Assembly (NCBI GenBank): GCA_910577765.1
Contig: CAJTOV010000141.1
Location: 2,953-9,674, forward strand
Direction: 5' to 3'
DNA: 6,722 nucleotides
From: an uncultured Lachnospiraceae bacterium
GTDB lineage: Bacteria; Bacillota; Clostridia; Lachnospirales; Lachnospiraceae
The position numbers were made by a program, and so were the translations under genes. Numbering within the stretch: the first letter of the stretch is position 1; the number at the start of each line of letters is the position of its first letter. Of this stretch, positions 1 to 5,309 are shown piece after piece. The notes under the pieces are model-generated. The model searched no databases, was not told the origin of the DNA, and saw nothing but the letters and a program-made list of their open reading frames with translations.

Positions 1-990
1 AAATCCACCATATTACGGGTGATTGCAGGGCTGGAAGATGTGACCTCCGGGGAAGTCTGGCTGGAGGACAGACTGGTCAACGATGCGGAGCCCGGCGACC
101 GGGAGATTGCCATGCTGTTTAAGAATTCGGTCTTGTATCCGGATATGACTGTGTACGGAAACCTGGCCTTTGGGCTGAAATTAAAGCACATGCCGGAAGG
201 GGAGATTGACCGGCGGGTCCGGGAGGCGGCCGGGCAGTTGGGACTGTCGGCCCTGCTGGAGAAAACACCGGATGCCCTTTCGAAAGGAGAGGCCCTTCGG
301 GTGGCCCTGGGCAGGGTGGTGGTGCGCAGCCCCAGACTGATTCTTATGGATGAGCCATTCTCCAGCCTGGAGCGGAAGCTTCAGGAGGAAATGCGGAGGG
401 AACTTTCCCGGCTCCACAGGGAGCTGGGACTGACCATTGTGTATGTGGCCCATGACCAGGCAGAGGCCTGCGTCCTGGGGACCCGGATCGTCCTGATGAA
501 GGACGGGGTAATCCAGCAGGCAGATACCCTGGAACAGATCTATGACCGGCCAAACAACGTCTTTGCCGCCGGTTATATGGGTTCTCCCCAGATGAACCGG
601 GTGGACGTGGTGGCCCGCAAAGGCGGCGGGGCAGTGATTCTCACCGCCGGGGCGGATGCCCTGGCTATCCGCCTGCCAGAGGACAGGGGCAGGCTGCTGG
701 AAGAGCAGGGATATCTGGACCGGCCCCTGGTTCTGGGAATCCGCCCGGAGCATCTGCGGGAAGCCGGCAGGGGACAGCAGGCAGAAGGTCCGGTGTTCCA
801 GGCGGAGATCCAGGGACGGGATGAGATTTCCGGGAAGACATGTCTGCAATTTACCATGGCAGACGCCGAGTGGACTGCCTGCGTGGAGCCGGACAGCAGA
901 GCCGGAGCCGGGGACACCGTAAAGCTTGCCCTGGATGTGGAACGGATTCATATCTTTGACAAGGATACCCGGGAGGCAGTGGCCCGCTGA
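1..990 (+). CDS. Carbohydrate ABC importer ATP-binding protein (UgpC/MsmK/MalK type), 5'-truncated by window edge
   Basis: This is the nucleotide-binding subunit of a CUT1-type ABC importer, which would hydrolyse ATP on the cytoplasmic face to power sugar or glycerol-phosphate uptake. The reading frame is open from base 1, where the codons read K-S-T, the end of Walker A; about 40 N-terminal residues lie outside the window. Counting that Lys as 1, Walker B ILMDEP ends near 119 with catalytic Glu at 118, and the switch His is at 151 (YVAHDQ). The C-terminal TOBE region carries GIRPEHL (736-756) and the family hallmark GSPQMN (580-597). Departures from consensus are Lys41 where the Q-loop Gln is expected (LFKNS for VFQNY), LSKGE (277-291) for LSGGQ, and SLE (367-372) for the D-loop NLD. 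The frame is otherwise intact, so it is not an obvious pseudogene. Substrate is unknown, since the permease and binding-protein genes are not visible. An intrinsic terminator follows 85 bp after the stop. Confidence 0.9.
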   Translation, partial: KSTILRVIAGLEDVTSGEVWLEDRLVNDAEPGDREIAMLFKNSVLYPDMTVYGNLAFGLKLKHMPEGEIDRRVREAAGQLGLSALLEKTPDALSKGEALRVALGRVVVRSPRLILMDEPFSSLERKLQEEMRRELSRLHRELGLTIVYVAHDQAEACVLGTRIVLMKDGVIQQADTLEQIYDRPNNVFAAGYMGSPQMNRVDVVARKGGGAVILTAGADALAIRLPEDRGRLLEEQGYLDRPLVLGIRPEHLREAGRGQQAEGPVFQAEIQGRDEISGKTCLQFTMADAEWTACVEPDSRAGAGDTVKLALDVERIHIFDKDTREAVAR

Positions 991-1015
991 CATAAGGTGG
1001 GGGCCGGACCGGGCG

Positions 1016-1041
1016 GCCGGGAGCGGCTTTCCTGCCCCGGC
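1016..1041 (+). other. GC-rich hairpin downstream of the ABC ATPase gene
   Basis: GCCGGG (1016-1021) pairs perfectly with CCCGGC (1036-1041). After one bulged A (1022), GCGG pairs with CTGC (one G-U) around a CTTTC loop, giving a stem of 6 + 4 bp. No T-tract follows, so it is not an intrinsic terminator itself. In the mRNA of the upstream operon it could protect the 3' end; that role is inferred. Confidence 0.45.
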
Positions 1042-1075
1042 AGTGGTTACGAAAATATAAAATTTGTTAAATTTG

Positions 1076-1108
1076 GCAGGCGGGTGCTATACTCGCTTGC
1101 TTTTTTTT
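1076..1108 (+). terminator. Rho-independent terminator ending the ABC transporter transcript
   Basis: GCAGGCGGGT (1076-1085) pairs with ACTCGCTTGC (1091-1100) to give a 10-bp stem with two G-U pairs and a five-base loop GCTAT. The stem is followed directly by eight T (1101-1108). This is the classic intrinsic terminator layout for the + strand. It separates the ABC ATPase unit from the regulator-ftsEX unit, so the latter should need its own promoter. Confidence 0.85.
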
Positions 1109-1162
1109 GTAAATTGCATTAAGATATAGAGTGAAATAGTTTCTTTATTGTGAATTATAGAA
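1101..1162 (+). promoter_or_regulatory. AT-rich segment, probable promoter region of the regulator-ftsEX operon
   Basis: This is the AT-rich part of the 270-bp gap before the regulator gene and lies just after the terminator, where the promoter of the next operon is expected. The best hexamer pairs I can see are weak: TTGCAT (1114-1119) with TAGTTT (1137-1142) at 17 bp, and TTGCTT (1097-1102) with TAAGAT (1120-1125) at 17 bp. The start site therefore cannot be placed from sequence alone. The position is inferred from context more than from the hexamers. Confidence 0.3.
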
Positions 1163-1187
1163 GCCGTCCGGCAGGTTCCGGGGCGGC
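1163..1187 (+). promoter_or_regulatory. Hairpin in the leader of the regulator gene
   Basis: GCCGTCC (1163-1169) can pair with GGGCGGC (1181-1187), a 7-bp stem with one T-G pair and an 11-base loop. A shorter alternative fold uses the two CCGG copies at 1168-1171 and 1178-1181. It lies 73 bases before the regulator start and has no T-tract. It could be a leader RNA structure or an operator-like inverted repeat; neither is shown. The core GTCCGGCAGGT recurs in the hairpin between ftsX and the M23 gene. Confidence 0.35.
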
Positions 1188-1246
1188 CATTCCCAGGATG
1201 GATGGGCAGAGATATTCATTGAAGAACGCATTGTTAAATCTTTTAT

Positions 1247-1252
1247 AAGGAG
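1247..1252 (+). promoter_or_regulatory. Ribosome binding site of the CdaR-type regulator gene
   Basis: AAGGAG lies 8 bases before ATG 1261. It is the only strong Shine-Dalgarno match near the 5' end of this frame and fixes the start. Confidence 0.8.
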
Positions 1253-1260
1253 CGTGGACC

Positions 1261-2349
1261 ATGATTTCAAACCAGATTCTTCAGTCTACCATTGAAGGCT
1301 TGAAGGAAATTACCAGAATTGACCTTTGTATCTGCGATACGGAGGGAAAGGTTCTTGCATCTACCTTTCCGGATGCAGAAGAGTATGAAAGCTCCATTCT
1401 TTCATTTGTGGATTCACCGGCAGACAGCCAGGTGATACAGGGCTACCAGTTTTTCAAAGTATTTGACGAGCATCAGCTGGAGTATATTCTGCTGGCCAGA
1501 GGCGGCAGTGATGATGTGTATATGGTGGGAAAGCTTGCGGCGTTCCAGGTCCAGAATCTTCTGGTAGCCTATAAGGAACGGTTCGACAAGGATAATTTCA
1601 TCAAGAACCTGCTGCTGGACAACCTGCTGCTGGTGGATATCTATAACCGGGCCAAGAAACTCCACATTGAGACCAGCGTCAAGCGGGTGGTCTTTCTCAT
1701 TGAGACCAAGCATGAGAAGGATGTCAATGCACTGGAGACCGTCCGCAGCCTGTTTGCCACCAGGACCAAGGATTTCATCACCGCGGTGGATGAGAAGAAC
1801 ATTATCCTGGTGAAGGAGGTCAAGCCCAATGAGACCTACGAGGATCTGGAGAAGACTGCCAACATGATCCTGGATATGCTGAACACAGAGGCCATGACCA
1901 AGGTCCATGTGTCCTTCGGCACCATTGTGGGAGATATCAAGGAAGTGTCACGCTCCTACAAGGAGGCCAAGATGGCCCTGGATGTGGGCAAGATTTTCTA
2001 CAGCGGCAAGAATGTGATCGCCTATTCCAATCTGGGAATCGGCCGTCTCATTTACCAGCTGCCCCTGCCCCTGTGCCGGATGTTCATCAAGGAGATCTTT
2101 GAGAACCATTCCCCGGACGAGTTCGACGAGGAGACCCTGACCACCATCAATAAGTTCTTTGAGAACAGCCTCAATGTGTCGGAGACCTCCAGACAGCTTT
2201 ATATCCACCGGAATACCCTGGTGTACCGTCTGGATAAGCTGCAGAAGAGCACAGGGCTGGATCTGCGGGTGTTTGAGGATGCCATTACCTTCAAGATTGC
2301 CCTGATGGTGGTGAAGTATATGAATTATATGGAGAATCAGGACTTCTAG
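1261..2349 (+). CDS. CdaR/PucR-type helix-turn-helix transcriptional regulator
   Basis: This 362-residue cytoplasmic protein is built like the CdaR/PucR regulators. Residues ~1-130 form a PAS-like or sugar-diacid-recognition-like sensory part (IDLCICDTEGKVLAST at 20-35). Residues ~138-255 match the degenerate GGDEF-like domain of this family (VHVSFGTIVGD then SRSYKEAKMALDVG). Residues ~304-350 are the C-terminal PucR/CdaR HTH (LNVSETSRQLYIHRNTLVYR). There is no GG[DE]EF active site, so cyclic-di-GMP synthesis is not expected. Known relatives control sugar-diacid or purine use, but the ligand here is unknown. ATG 1261 has AAGGAG 8 bases upstream. The stop is only 4 bases before ftsE, implying co-transcription with the division genes. 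Third-position GC rises along the gene: 27/60 in codons 1-60 against 47/60 in codons 141-200 by hand count. The family call is firm; the target genes are inferred. Confidence 0.88.
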   Translation: MISNQILQSTIEGLKEITRIDLCICDTEGKVLASTFPDAEEYESSILSFVDSPADSQVIQGYQFFKVFDEHQLEYILLARGGSDDVYMVGKLAAFQVQNLLVAYKERFDKDNFIKNLLLDNLLLVDIYNRAKKLHIETSVKRVVFLIETKHEKDVNALETVRSLFATRTKDFITAVDEKNIILVKEVKPNETYEDLEKTANMILDMLNTEAMTKVHVSFGTIVGDIKEVSRSYKEAKMALDVGKIFYSGKNVIAYSNLGIGRLIYQLPLPLCRMFIKEIFENHSPDEFDEETLTTINKFFENSLNVSETSRQLYIHRNTLVYRLDKLQKSTGLDLRVFEDAITFKIALMVVKYMNYMENQDF

Positions 2350-2353
2350 AATT

Positions 2354-3034
2354 ATGATTGAGATGAACGGTGTCAATATGACCTACGAGACCGGGAACCG
2401 GGCACTCCGTGATATCAATATCCGCATTGAGGACGGAGAATTTGTATTTATCATGGGGCGCAGCGGTTCCGGGAAGTCGACGCTTTTGAAGCTGCTTTTA
2501 AAGGAGGCAGAGCCTACTTCCGGCAGGATTGTTGTCAATGATATGGATTTGCAGAGGATGCGCCGCCGTCATGTGCCCCGGTACAGAAGGACCCTGGGGG
2601 TGGTGTTCCAGGATTTCCGCCTGCTGGGTGACCGCAATGTGTTCGAGAACGTTGCCTTCGCCCAGCGGGTGATTGGCGTGTCTGCCAGAACCATCCGGGG
2701 GACCGTGCCCAGGATGCTTAAGATGGTGGGCCTGTCTGCCAAGTACAAGTCCCTGCCCCACCAGCTTTCCGGCGGGGAGCAGCAGCGGGTAGCCATTGCC
2801 AGGGCTTTAATCAACCACCCGGATGTACTGCTGGCCGACGAGCCTACAGGGAATCTGGACCATGAGAATGCCGTGGGAATCATGAAGCTGCTGGACCAGA
2901 TCAACCGCCGGGGCACCACCGTGGTAGTGGTGACCCACAGCCAGGAGCTGGCGGAGCGGACGGGCAGGCGGATCATTATCATGGACAAGGGCCGGATTAT
3001 CAGTGACAGTACAGAGGGTGGATACGGGAGATGA
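2354..3034 (+). CDS. ftsE: Cell division ATP-binding protein FtsE
   Basis: FtsE is the cytoplasmic ATPase of the FtsEX complex, which couples ATP hydrolysis at the division site or lateral wall to activation of peptidoglycan hydrolases. The 226-residue length is normal for the family. All motifs are intact: Walker A GRSGSGKST (35-43), Q-loop Gln86 within VVFQDFRLL, signature LSGGEQQ (138-144), Walker B LLADEP with Glu163, D-loop GNLD (166-169), and switch His195. The VVFQDFRLL stretch and PTSG (54-57) are FtsE-like and separate it from LolD/MacB ATPases. ATG 2354 gives the usual MIE.. start; an AGGA at 2339-2342 is a modest ribosome site inside the end of the regulator gene, and ATG 2363 is a less likely alternative. 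It lies 4 bases after the regulator stop, and its stop overlaps the ftsX start (ATGA), so translation of the pair is probably coupled. Confidence 0.95.
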   Translation: MIEMNGVNMTYETGNRALRDINIRIEDGEFVFIMGRSGSGKSTLLKLLLKEAEPTSGRIVVNDMDLQRMRRRHVPRYRRTLGVVFQDFRLLGDRNVFENVAFAQRVIGVSARTIRGTVPRMLKMVGLSAKYKSLPHQLSGGEQQRVAIARALINHPDVLLADEPTGNLDHENAVGIMKLLDQINRRGTTVVVVTHSQELAERTGRRIIIMDKGRIISDSTEGGYGR

Positions 3035-3936
3035 TTAGTACATTTTTTTACAGTCTCAGACGGGGCATCCGGAATATCTTCCGGAATATCTGGTTCTCCC
3101 TGGCATCGGTTGCCACCATCTCTGCCTGCATTTTTCTCTTCTGCCTGTTCTTCTCCATTCTGACCAATGTCCAGTATACCGTGCGGTACATGGAAAGCAC
3201 CCTGGGAGTCACGGTGCTGTTTGATGAGGATCTGGAGGAGCAGGAGATTCTGGAGCTGGGAGAGACCATCCGGGCCCAGGGGGGGATTCGGGAGCTGGTC
3301 TATATTTCGGAGGAGGAGGCCTGGGAGTCTTTCCGGAGCATTTATTTTGAGGGCCATGAGGAGCTGGCAGAGGGATTTGCCCAGGACAACCCCCTGGCAG
3401 GTTCCTCCAGCTATGTGATCTACCTGGAAGATATTTCCAGGCAGAAGGAGCTGGCTGTGTGGCTGGAAGGCCTCGGGGGTGTCCGCCAGGTAAACTATTC
3501 CAATACCGTGGTCACAGGGCTTTCCAATTTCAACCGGATACTGGGGATGGTGTCCCTGGCCATTACCGGGGTGCTGCTGGCAGTGGCCATGTTCCTGATC
3601 AGCAACACCATCTCTGTGGCAGCGGCTTTCCGGAAGCGGGAAAGTGAGATCATGCGCCTGATCGGCGCCACCAATTTTATGATCCGGGCACCGTTTCTGG
3701 TGGAGGGGCTTCTTCTGGGACTGGCCGGGGCCGTGATCCCCCTGGCTGCCATGTATGTGCTTTATACCCGGTCCGTGTCGGTGATTATGGAGCGGTTCCA
3801 TATACTGGCCGGTGTGTTCCGGTTCATTCCCATCGGTGACATCTTTCCGGTGATGGTGGCAGTGGCTATGGCCCTTGGGGTGGGAATCGGGTTTCTGGGC
3901 AGCTTTTTCACCATCCGCAAATATCTGCGGGTCTAA
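3031..3936 (+). CDS. ftsX: Cell division permease-like protein FtsX
   Basis: FtsX is the membrane partner of FtsE. It does not transport a known solute but passes conformational change to an extracellular hydrolase or activator. The 301-residue protein shows the family topology: a basic cytoplasmic N-terminus (SLRRGIRNIFRN), TM1 ~21-45, an extracellular domain ~46-168 rich in Glu, then TM2 ~170-192, TM3 ~222-245 and TM4 ~270-293. Between TM2 and TM3 is the FtsX signature RKRESEIMRLIGAT (201-214). The short C-terminus TIRKYLRV is also typical. The start ATG overlaps the ftsE TGA; GAGGG at 3014-3018 inside ftsE can serve as ribosome site. The extracellular domain is the part expected to contact the coiled-coil protein encoded next. 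No frameshift or missing region is seen. Confidence 0.95.
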   Translation: MISTFFYSLRRGIRNIFRNIWFSLASVATISACIFLFCLFFSILTNVQYTVRYMESTLGVTVLFDEDLEEQEILELGETIRAQGGIRELVYISEEEAWESFRSIYFEGHEELAEGFAQDNPLAGSSSYVIYLEDISRQKELAVWLEGLGGVRQVNYSNTVVTGLSNFNRILGMVSLAITGVLLAVAMFLISNTISVAAAFRKRESEIMRLIGATNFMIRAPFLVEGLLLGLAGAVIPLAAMYVLYTRSVSVIMERFHILAGVFRFIPIGDIFPVMVAVAMALGVGIGFLGSFFTIRKYLRV

Positions 3937-3944
3937 CCGCAACG

Positions 3945-3963
3945 GTCCGGCAGGTATCCGGAC
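3945..3963 (+). promoter_or_regulatory. Hairpin between ftsX and the M23 peptidase gene
   Basis: GTCCGG (3945-3950) and CCGGAC (3958-3963) form a perfect 6-bp stem with a 7-base loop in the 52-base gap. No T-tract follows and a strong ribosome site starts 13 bases later, so it is not a terminator. It may be an mRNA processing or stability element that sets the ratio of hydrolase to FtsEX; this is inference. Confidence 0.4.
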
Positions 3964-3975
3964 GGCTGCCATATC

Positions 3976-3981
3976 AGGAGG
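3976..3981 (+). promoter_or_regulatory. Ribosome binding site deciding the M23 peptidase start
   Basis: AGGAGG is 7 bases before ATG 3989. It selects this ATG over the in-frame ATG at 3875, which lies inside ftsX and would put 38 non-secretory residues before the signal peptide. Confidence 0.88.
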
Positions 3982-3988
3982 AAGAACG

Positions 3989-5191
3989 ATGGGAAGACGT
4001 ACATGGCTGGGGACGCTTCTGCTGACGGTGGTGCTTGCTGTGGGGATGACGGCTCCTGCCTACGGAACAAAGCAGGATGTGGAGAAAGCCAAAAAGAAAG
4101 CCAGTAGCCTGGAGGAAGAGAAGAAGAAGGTGGAAGCGGTTCTGAAAGACCTGGAGGGCTTAAAGAGCGACGCGGCCGCCTACGTGAAGAAGCTGGACGG
4201 GGAGGTGGCGGAGCTGGACGGGGAGCTGGAAGAGCTGTCCCGGCAGATTGCCGCCAAGGAAGCGGACATTGAAGAGGCGGGCCGGCAGCTTGCGGAAGCG
4301 AAAAACACCGAGCAGAACCAGTATGCATCCATGAAATTACGGATAAAATATATGTATGAACGGGGCAATACCAGTCTTCTGGACCTGGTGTTTGAGTCCG
4401 GGGATCTGGCCCAGCTTATGAACCGGGTGGAGTATATTCAGAAGATTTCTGAATATGATAAACAGAAGATGGATGAATATGTGGCCACCAGGGAGCTGGT
4501 GGCAGCCCACGAACGGACCCTGGAACAAGAGCATGCGGACCTTCTGGCCCTGGAAGCTTCCACCGAGGCAAAGCAGCAGTCTGTGGAGACGCTGCTGGCC
4601 CAGAAGCAGAAGGAGCTTAAGAACTTTGAGAGCCGGATCGACGCGGCCCAGGGGCAGATCAGCGAGTACGAGCGGGATATCCGGGCCCAGGAAGAGATGG
4701 TAAAGAAGCTGGAGGCAGAGATTAAACGGAAGGAGGAGGAGGCCCGGAAGGCGGCGGAGGCTGCCGGAAAATCCTATCAGACCGTGAATCTGGGGGATAT
4801 CCGCTTCACCTGGCCCTGCCCGGCCAGCACCCGGATCACTTCCGCCTTCGGTGAACGGGAGTCTCCCACAGCCGGAGCATCCACCAGCCACCAGGGCATG
4901 GATATCGGTGCCCCTACAGGCACGGGGATTGTGGCAGCAGCCTCAGGGACCGTGGTGATCGCTACATACAGTTATTCGGCTGGAAATTATGTGATGCTTA
5001 ATCATGGCGGCGGTGTGTACACCGTGTATATGCACTGTTCCCAACTGCTGGTCAGTGAAGGGCAGCAGGTAAACAGCGGTCAGACCATTGCCAAGGTGGG
5101 TTCCACCGGTTATTCTACCGGACCCCACCTGCATTTCGGAATCAGGGCCAATGGACAGTATGTGAATCCAGCCAGGTATGTGAGTCCATAG
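3989..5191 (+). CDS. Secreted coiled-coil M23 (LytM) peptidase, EnvC/PcsB-like murein hydrolase
   Basis: This 400-residue exported protein is the likely peptidoglycan-cleaving partner of FtsEX. A signal peptide (MGRRT, then a hydrophobic core to ~21) ends near APAYG (22-26). Two long charged coiled coils follow (~27-115 and ~154-262), rich in Lys, Glu and Ala. They are separated by a hinge with the PcsB/CwlO/EnvC-type pattern MYERGNTSLLDLVFESGDL and LMNRV (~121-147). The C-terminal LytM domain (~273-400) keeps HQGMD (His301, Asp305), MH (His349) and GPHLHF (His380, His382), the zinc ligands and catalytic His of active M23 endopeptidases. E. coli EnvC has lost zinc ligands and only activates amidases, so this protein may cut cross-links directly. 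The signal peptide and strong AGGAGG fix the start. The gene lies 52 bases after ftsX, fitting the known pairing of FtsX with coiled-coil hydrolases; the interaction itself is inferred. Confidence 0.93.
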   Translation: MGRRTWLGTLLLTVVLAVGMTAPAYGTKQDVEKAKKKASSLEEEKKKVEAVLKDLEGLKSDAAAYVKKLDGEVAELDGELEELSRQIAAKEADIEEAGRQLAEAKNTEQNQYASMKLRIKYMYERGNTSLLDLVFESGDLAQLMNRVEYIQKISEYDKQKMDEYVATRELVAAHERTLEQEHADLLALEASTEAKQQSVETLLAQKQKELKNFESRIDAAQGQISEYERDIRAQEEMVKKLEAEIKRKEEEARKAAEAAGKSYQTVNLGDIRFTWPCPASTRITSAFGERESPTAGASTSHQGMDIGAPTGTGIVAAASGTVVIATYSYSAGNYVMLNHGGGVYTVYMHCSQLLVSEGQQVNSGQTIAKVGSTGYSTGPHLHFGIRANGQYVNPARYVSP

Positions 5192-5298
5192 GTATATGAA
5201 AACCAGGCAACCGTCGGGCCTGCCTGCGCCACAGCAGGAACAGGCACCAAAACGGCCTGGAAAATACGGCGCCGGAATTTCAGAACGCCGGGAAAGAC

Positions 5299-5303
5299 AG
5301 GAG
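5299..5303 (+). promoter_or_regulatory. Ribosome binding site favouring GTG 5310 for the S41 protease
   Basis: AGGAG lies 6 bases before GTG 5310 in the protease frame. The longer alternative, ATG 5196, has only a weak AGG upstream but sits 4 bases after the previous stop. Confidence 0.6.
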
Positions 5304-5309
5304 ACAGCA

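Noticed and set aside
181..993. Open frame on the - strand opposite the ABC ATPase (270 codons)
   Set aside because: Shadow of the ATPase gene; no recognisable protein pattern.
1064..1093. Promoter-like TTGTTA-18 bp-TATACT with extended -10
   Set aside because: The -10 hexamer sits in the loop and stem of a strong intrinsic terminator, which better explains the sequence. Any transcript starting there would begin around the T-tract. Kept only as a remark in the findings.
1219..1249. Promoter-like TTGAAG with TATAAG before the regulator
   Set aside because: The -10 hexamer overlaps the AAGGAG ribosome site, so a transcript starting there would lack it; spacing of 19 is also poor.
1672..2025. 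GGDEF-like domain as a cyclic-di-GMP synthase
   Set aside because: No GG[DE]EF motif is present; this is the degenerate version usual in CdaR/PucR regulators.
3945..3963. Terminator between ftsX and the M23 gene
   Set aside because: The stem is only 6 bp, there is no T-tract, and a strong ribosome site follows at once; more likely an intra-operon RNA structure.
2569..3972. Long open frame on the - strand opposite ftsE and ftsX (467 codons)
   Set aside because: It lies fully antisense to well-recognised ftsE and ftsX, reads as His/Gln/Pro-rich sequence with no family pattern, and is a by-product of GC-rich codon use.
3875..3988. Upstream in-frame start for the M23 peptidase inside ftsX
   Set aside because: It would bury the signal peptide behind 38 residues; ATG 3989 has AGGAGG at ideal spacing and begins directly with a signal peptide.
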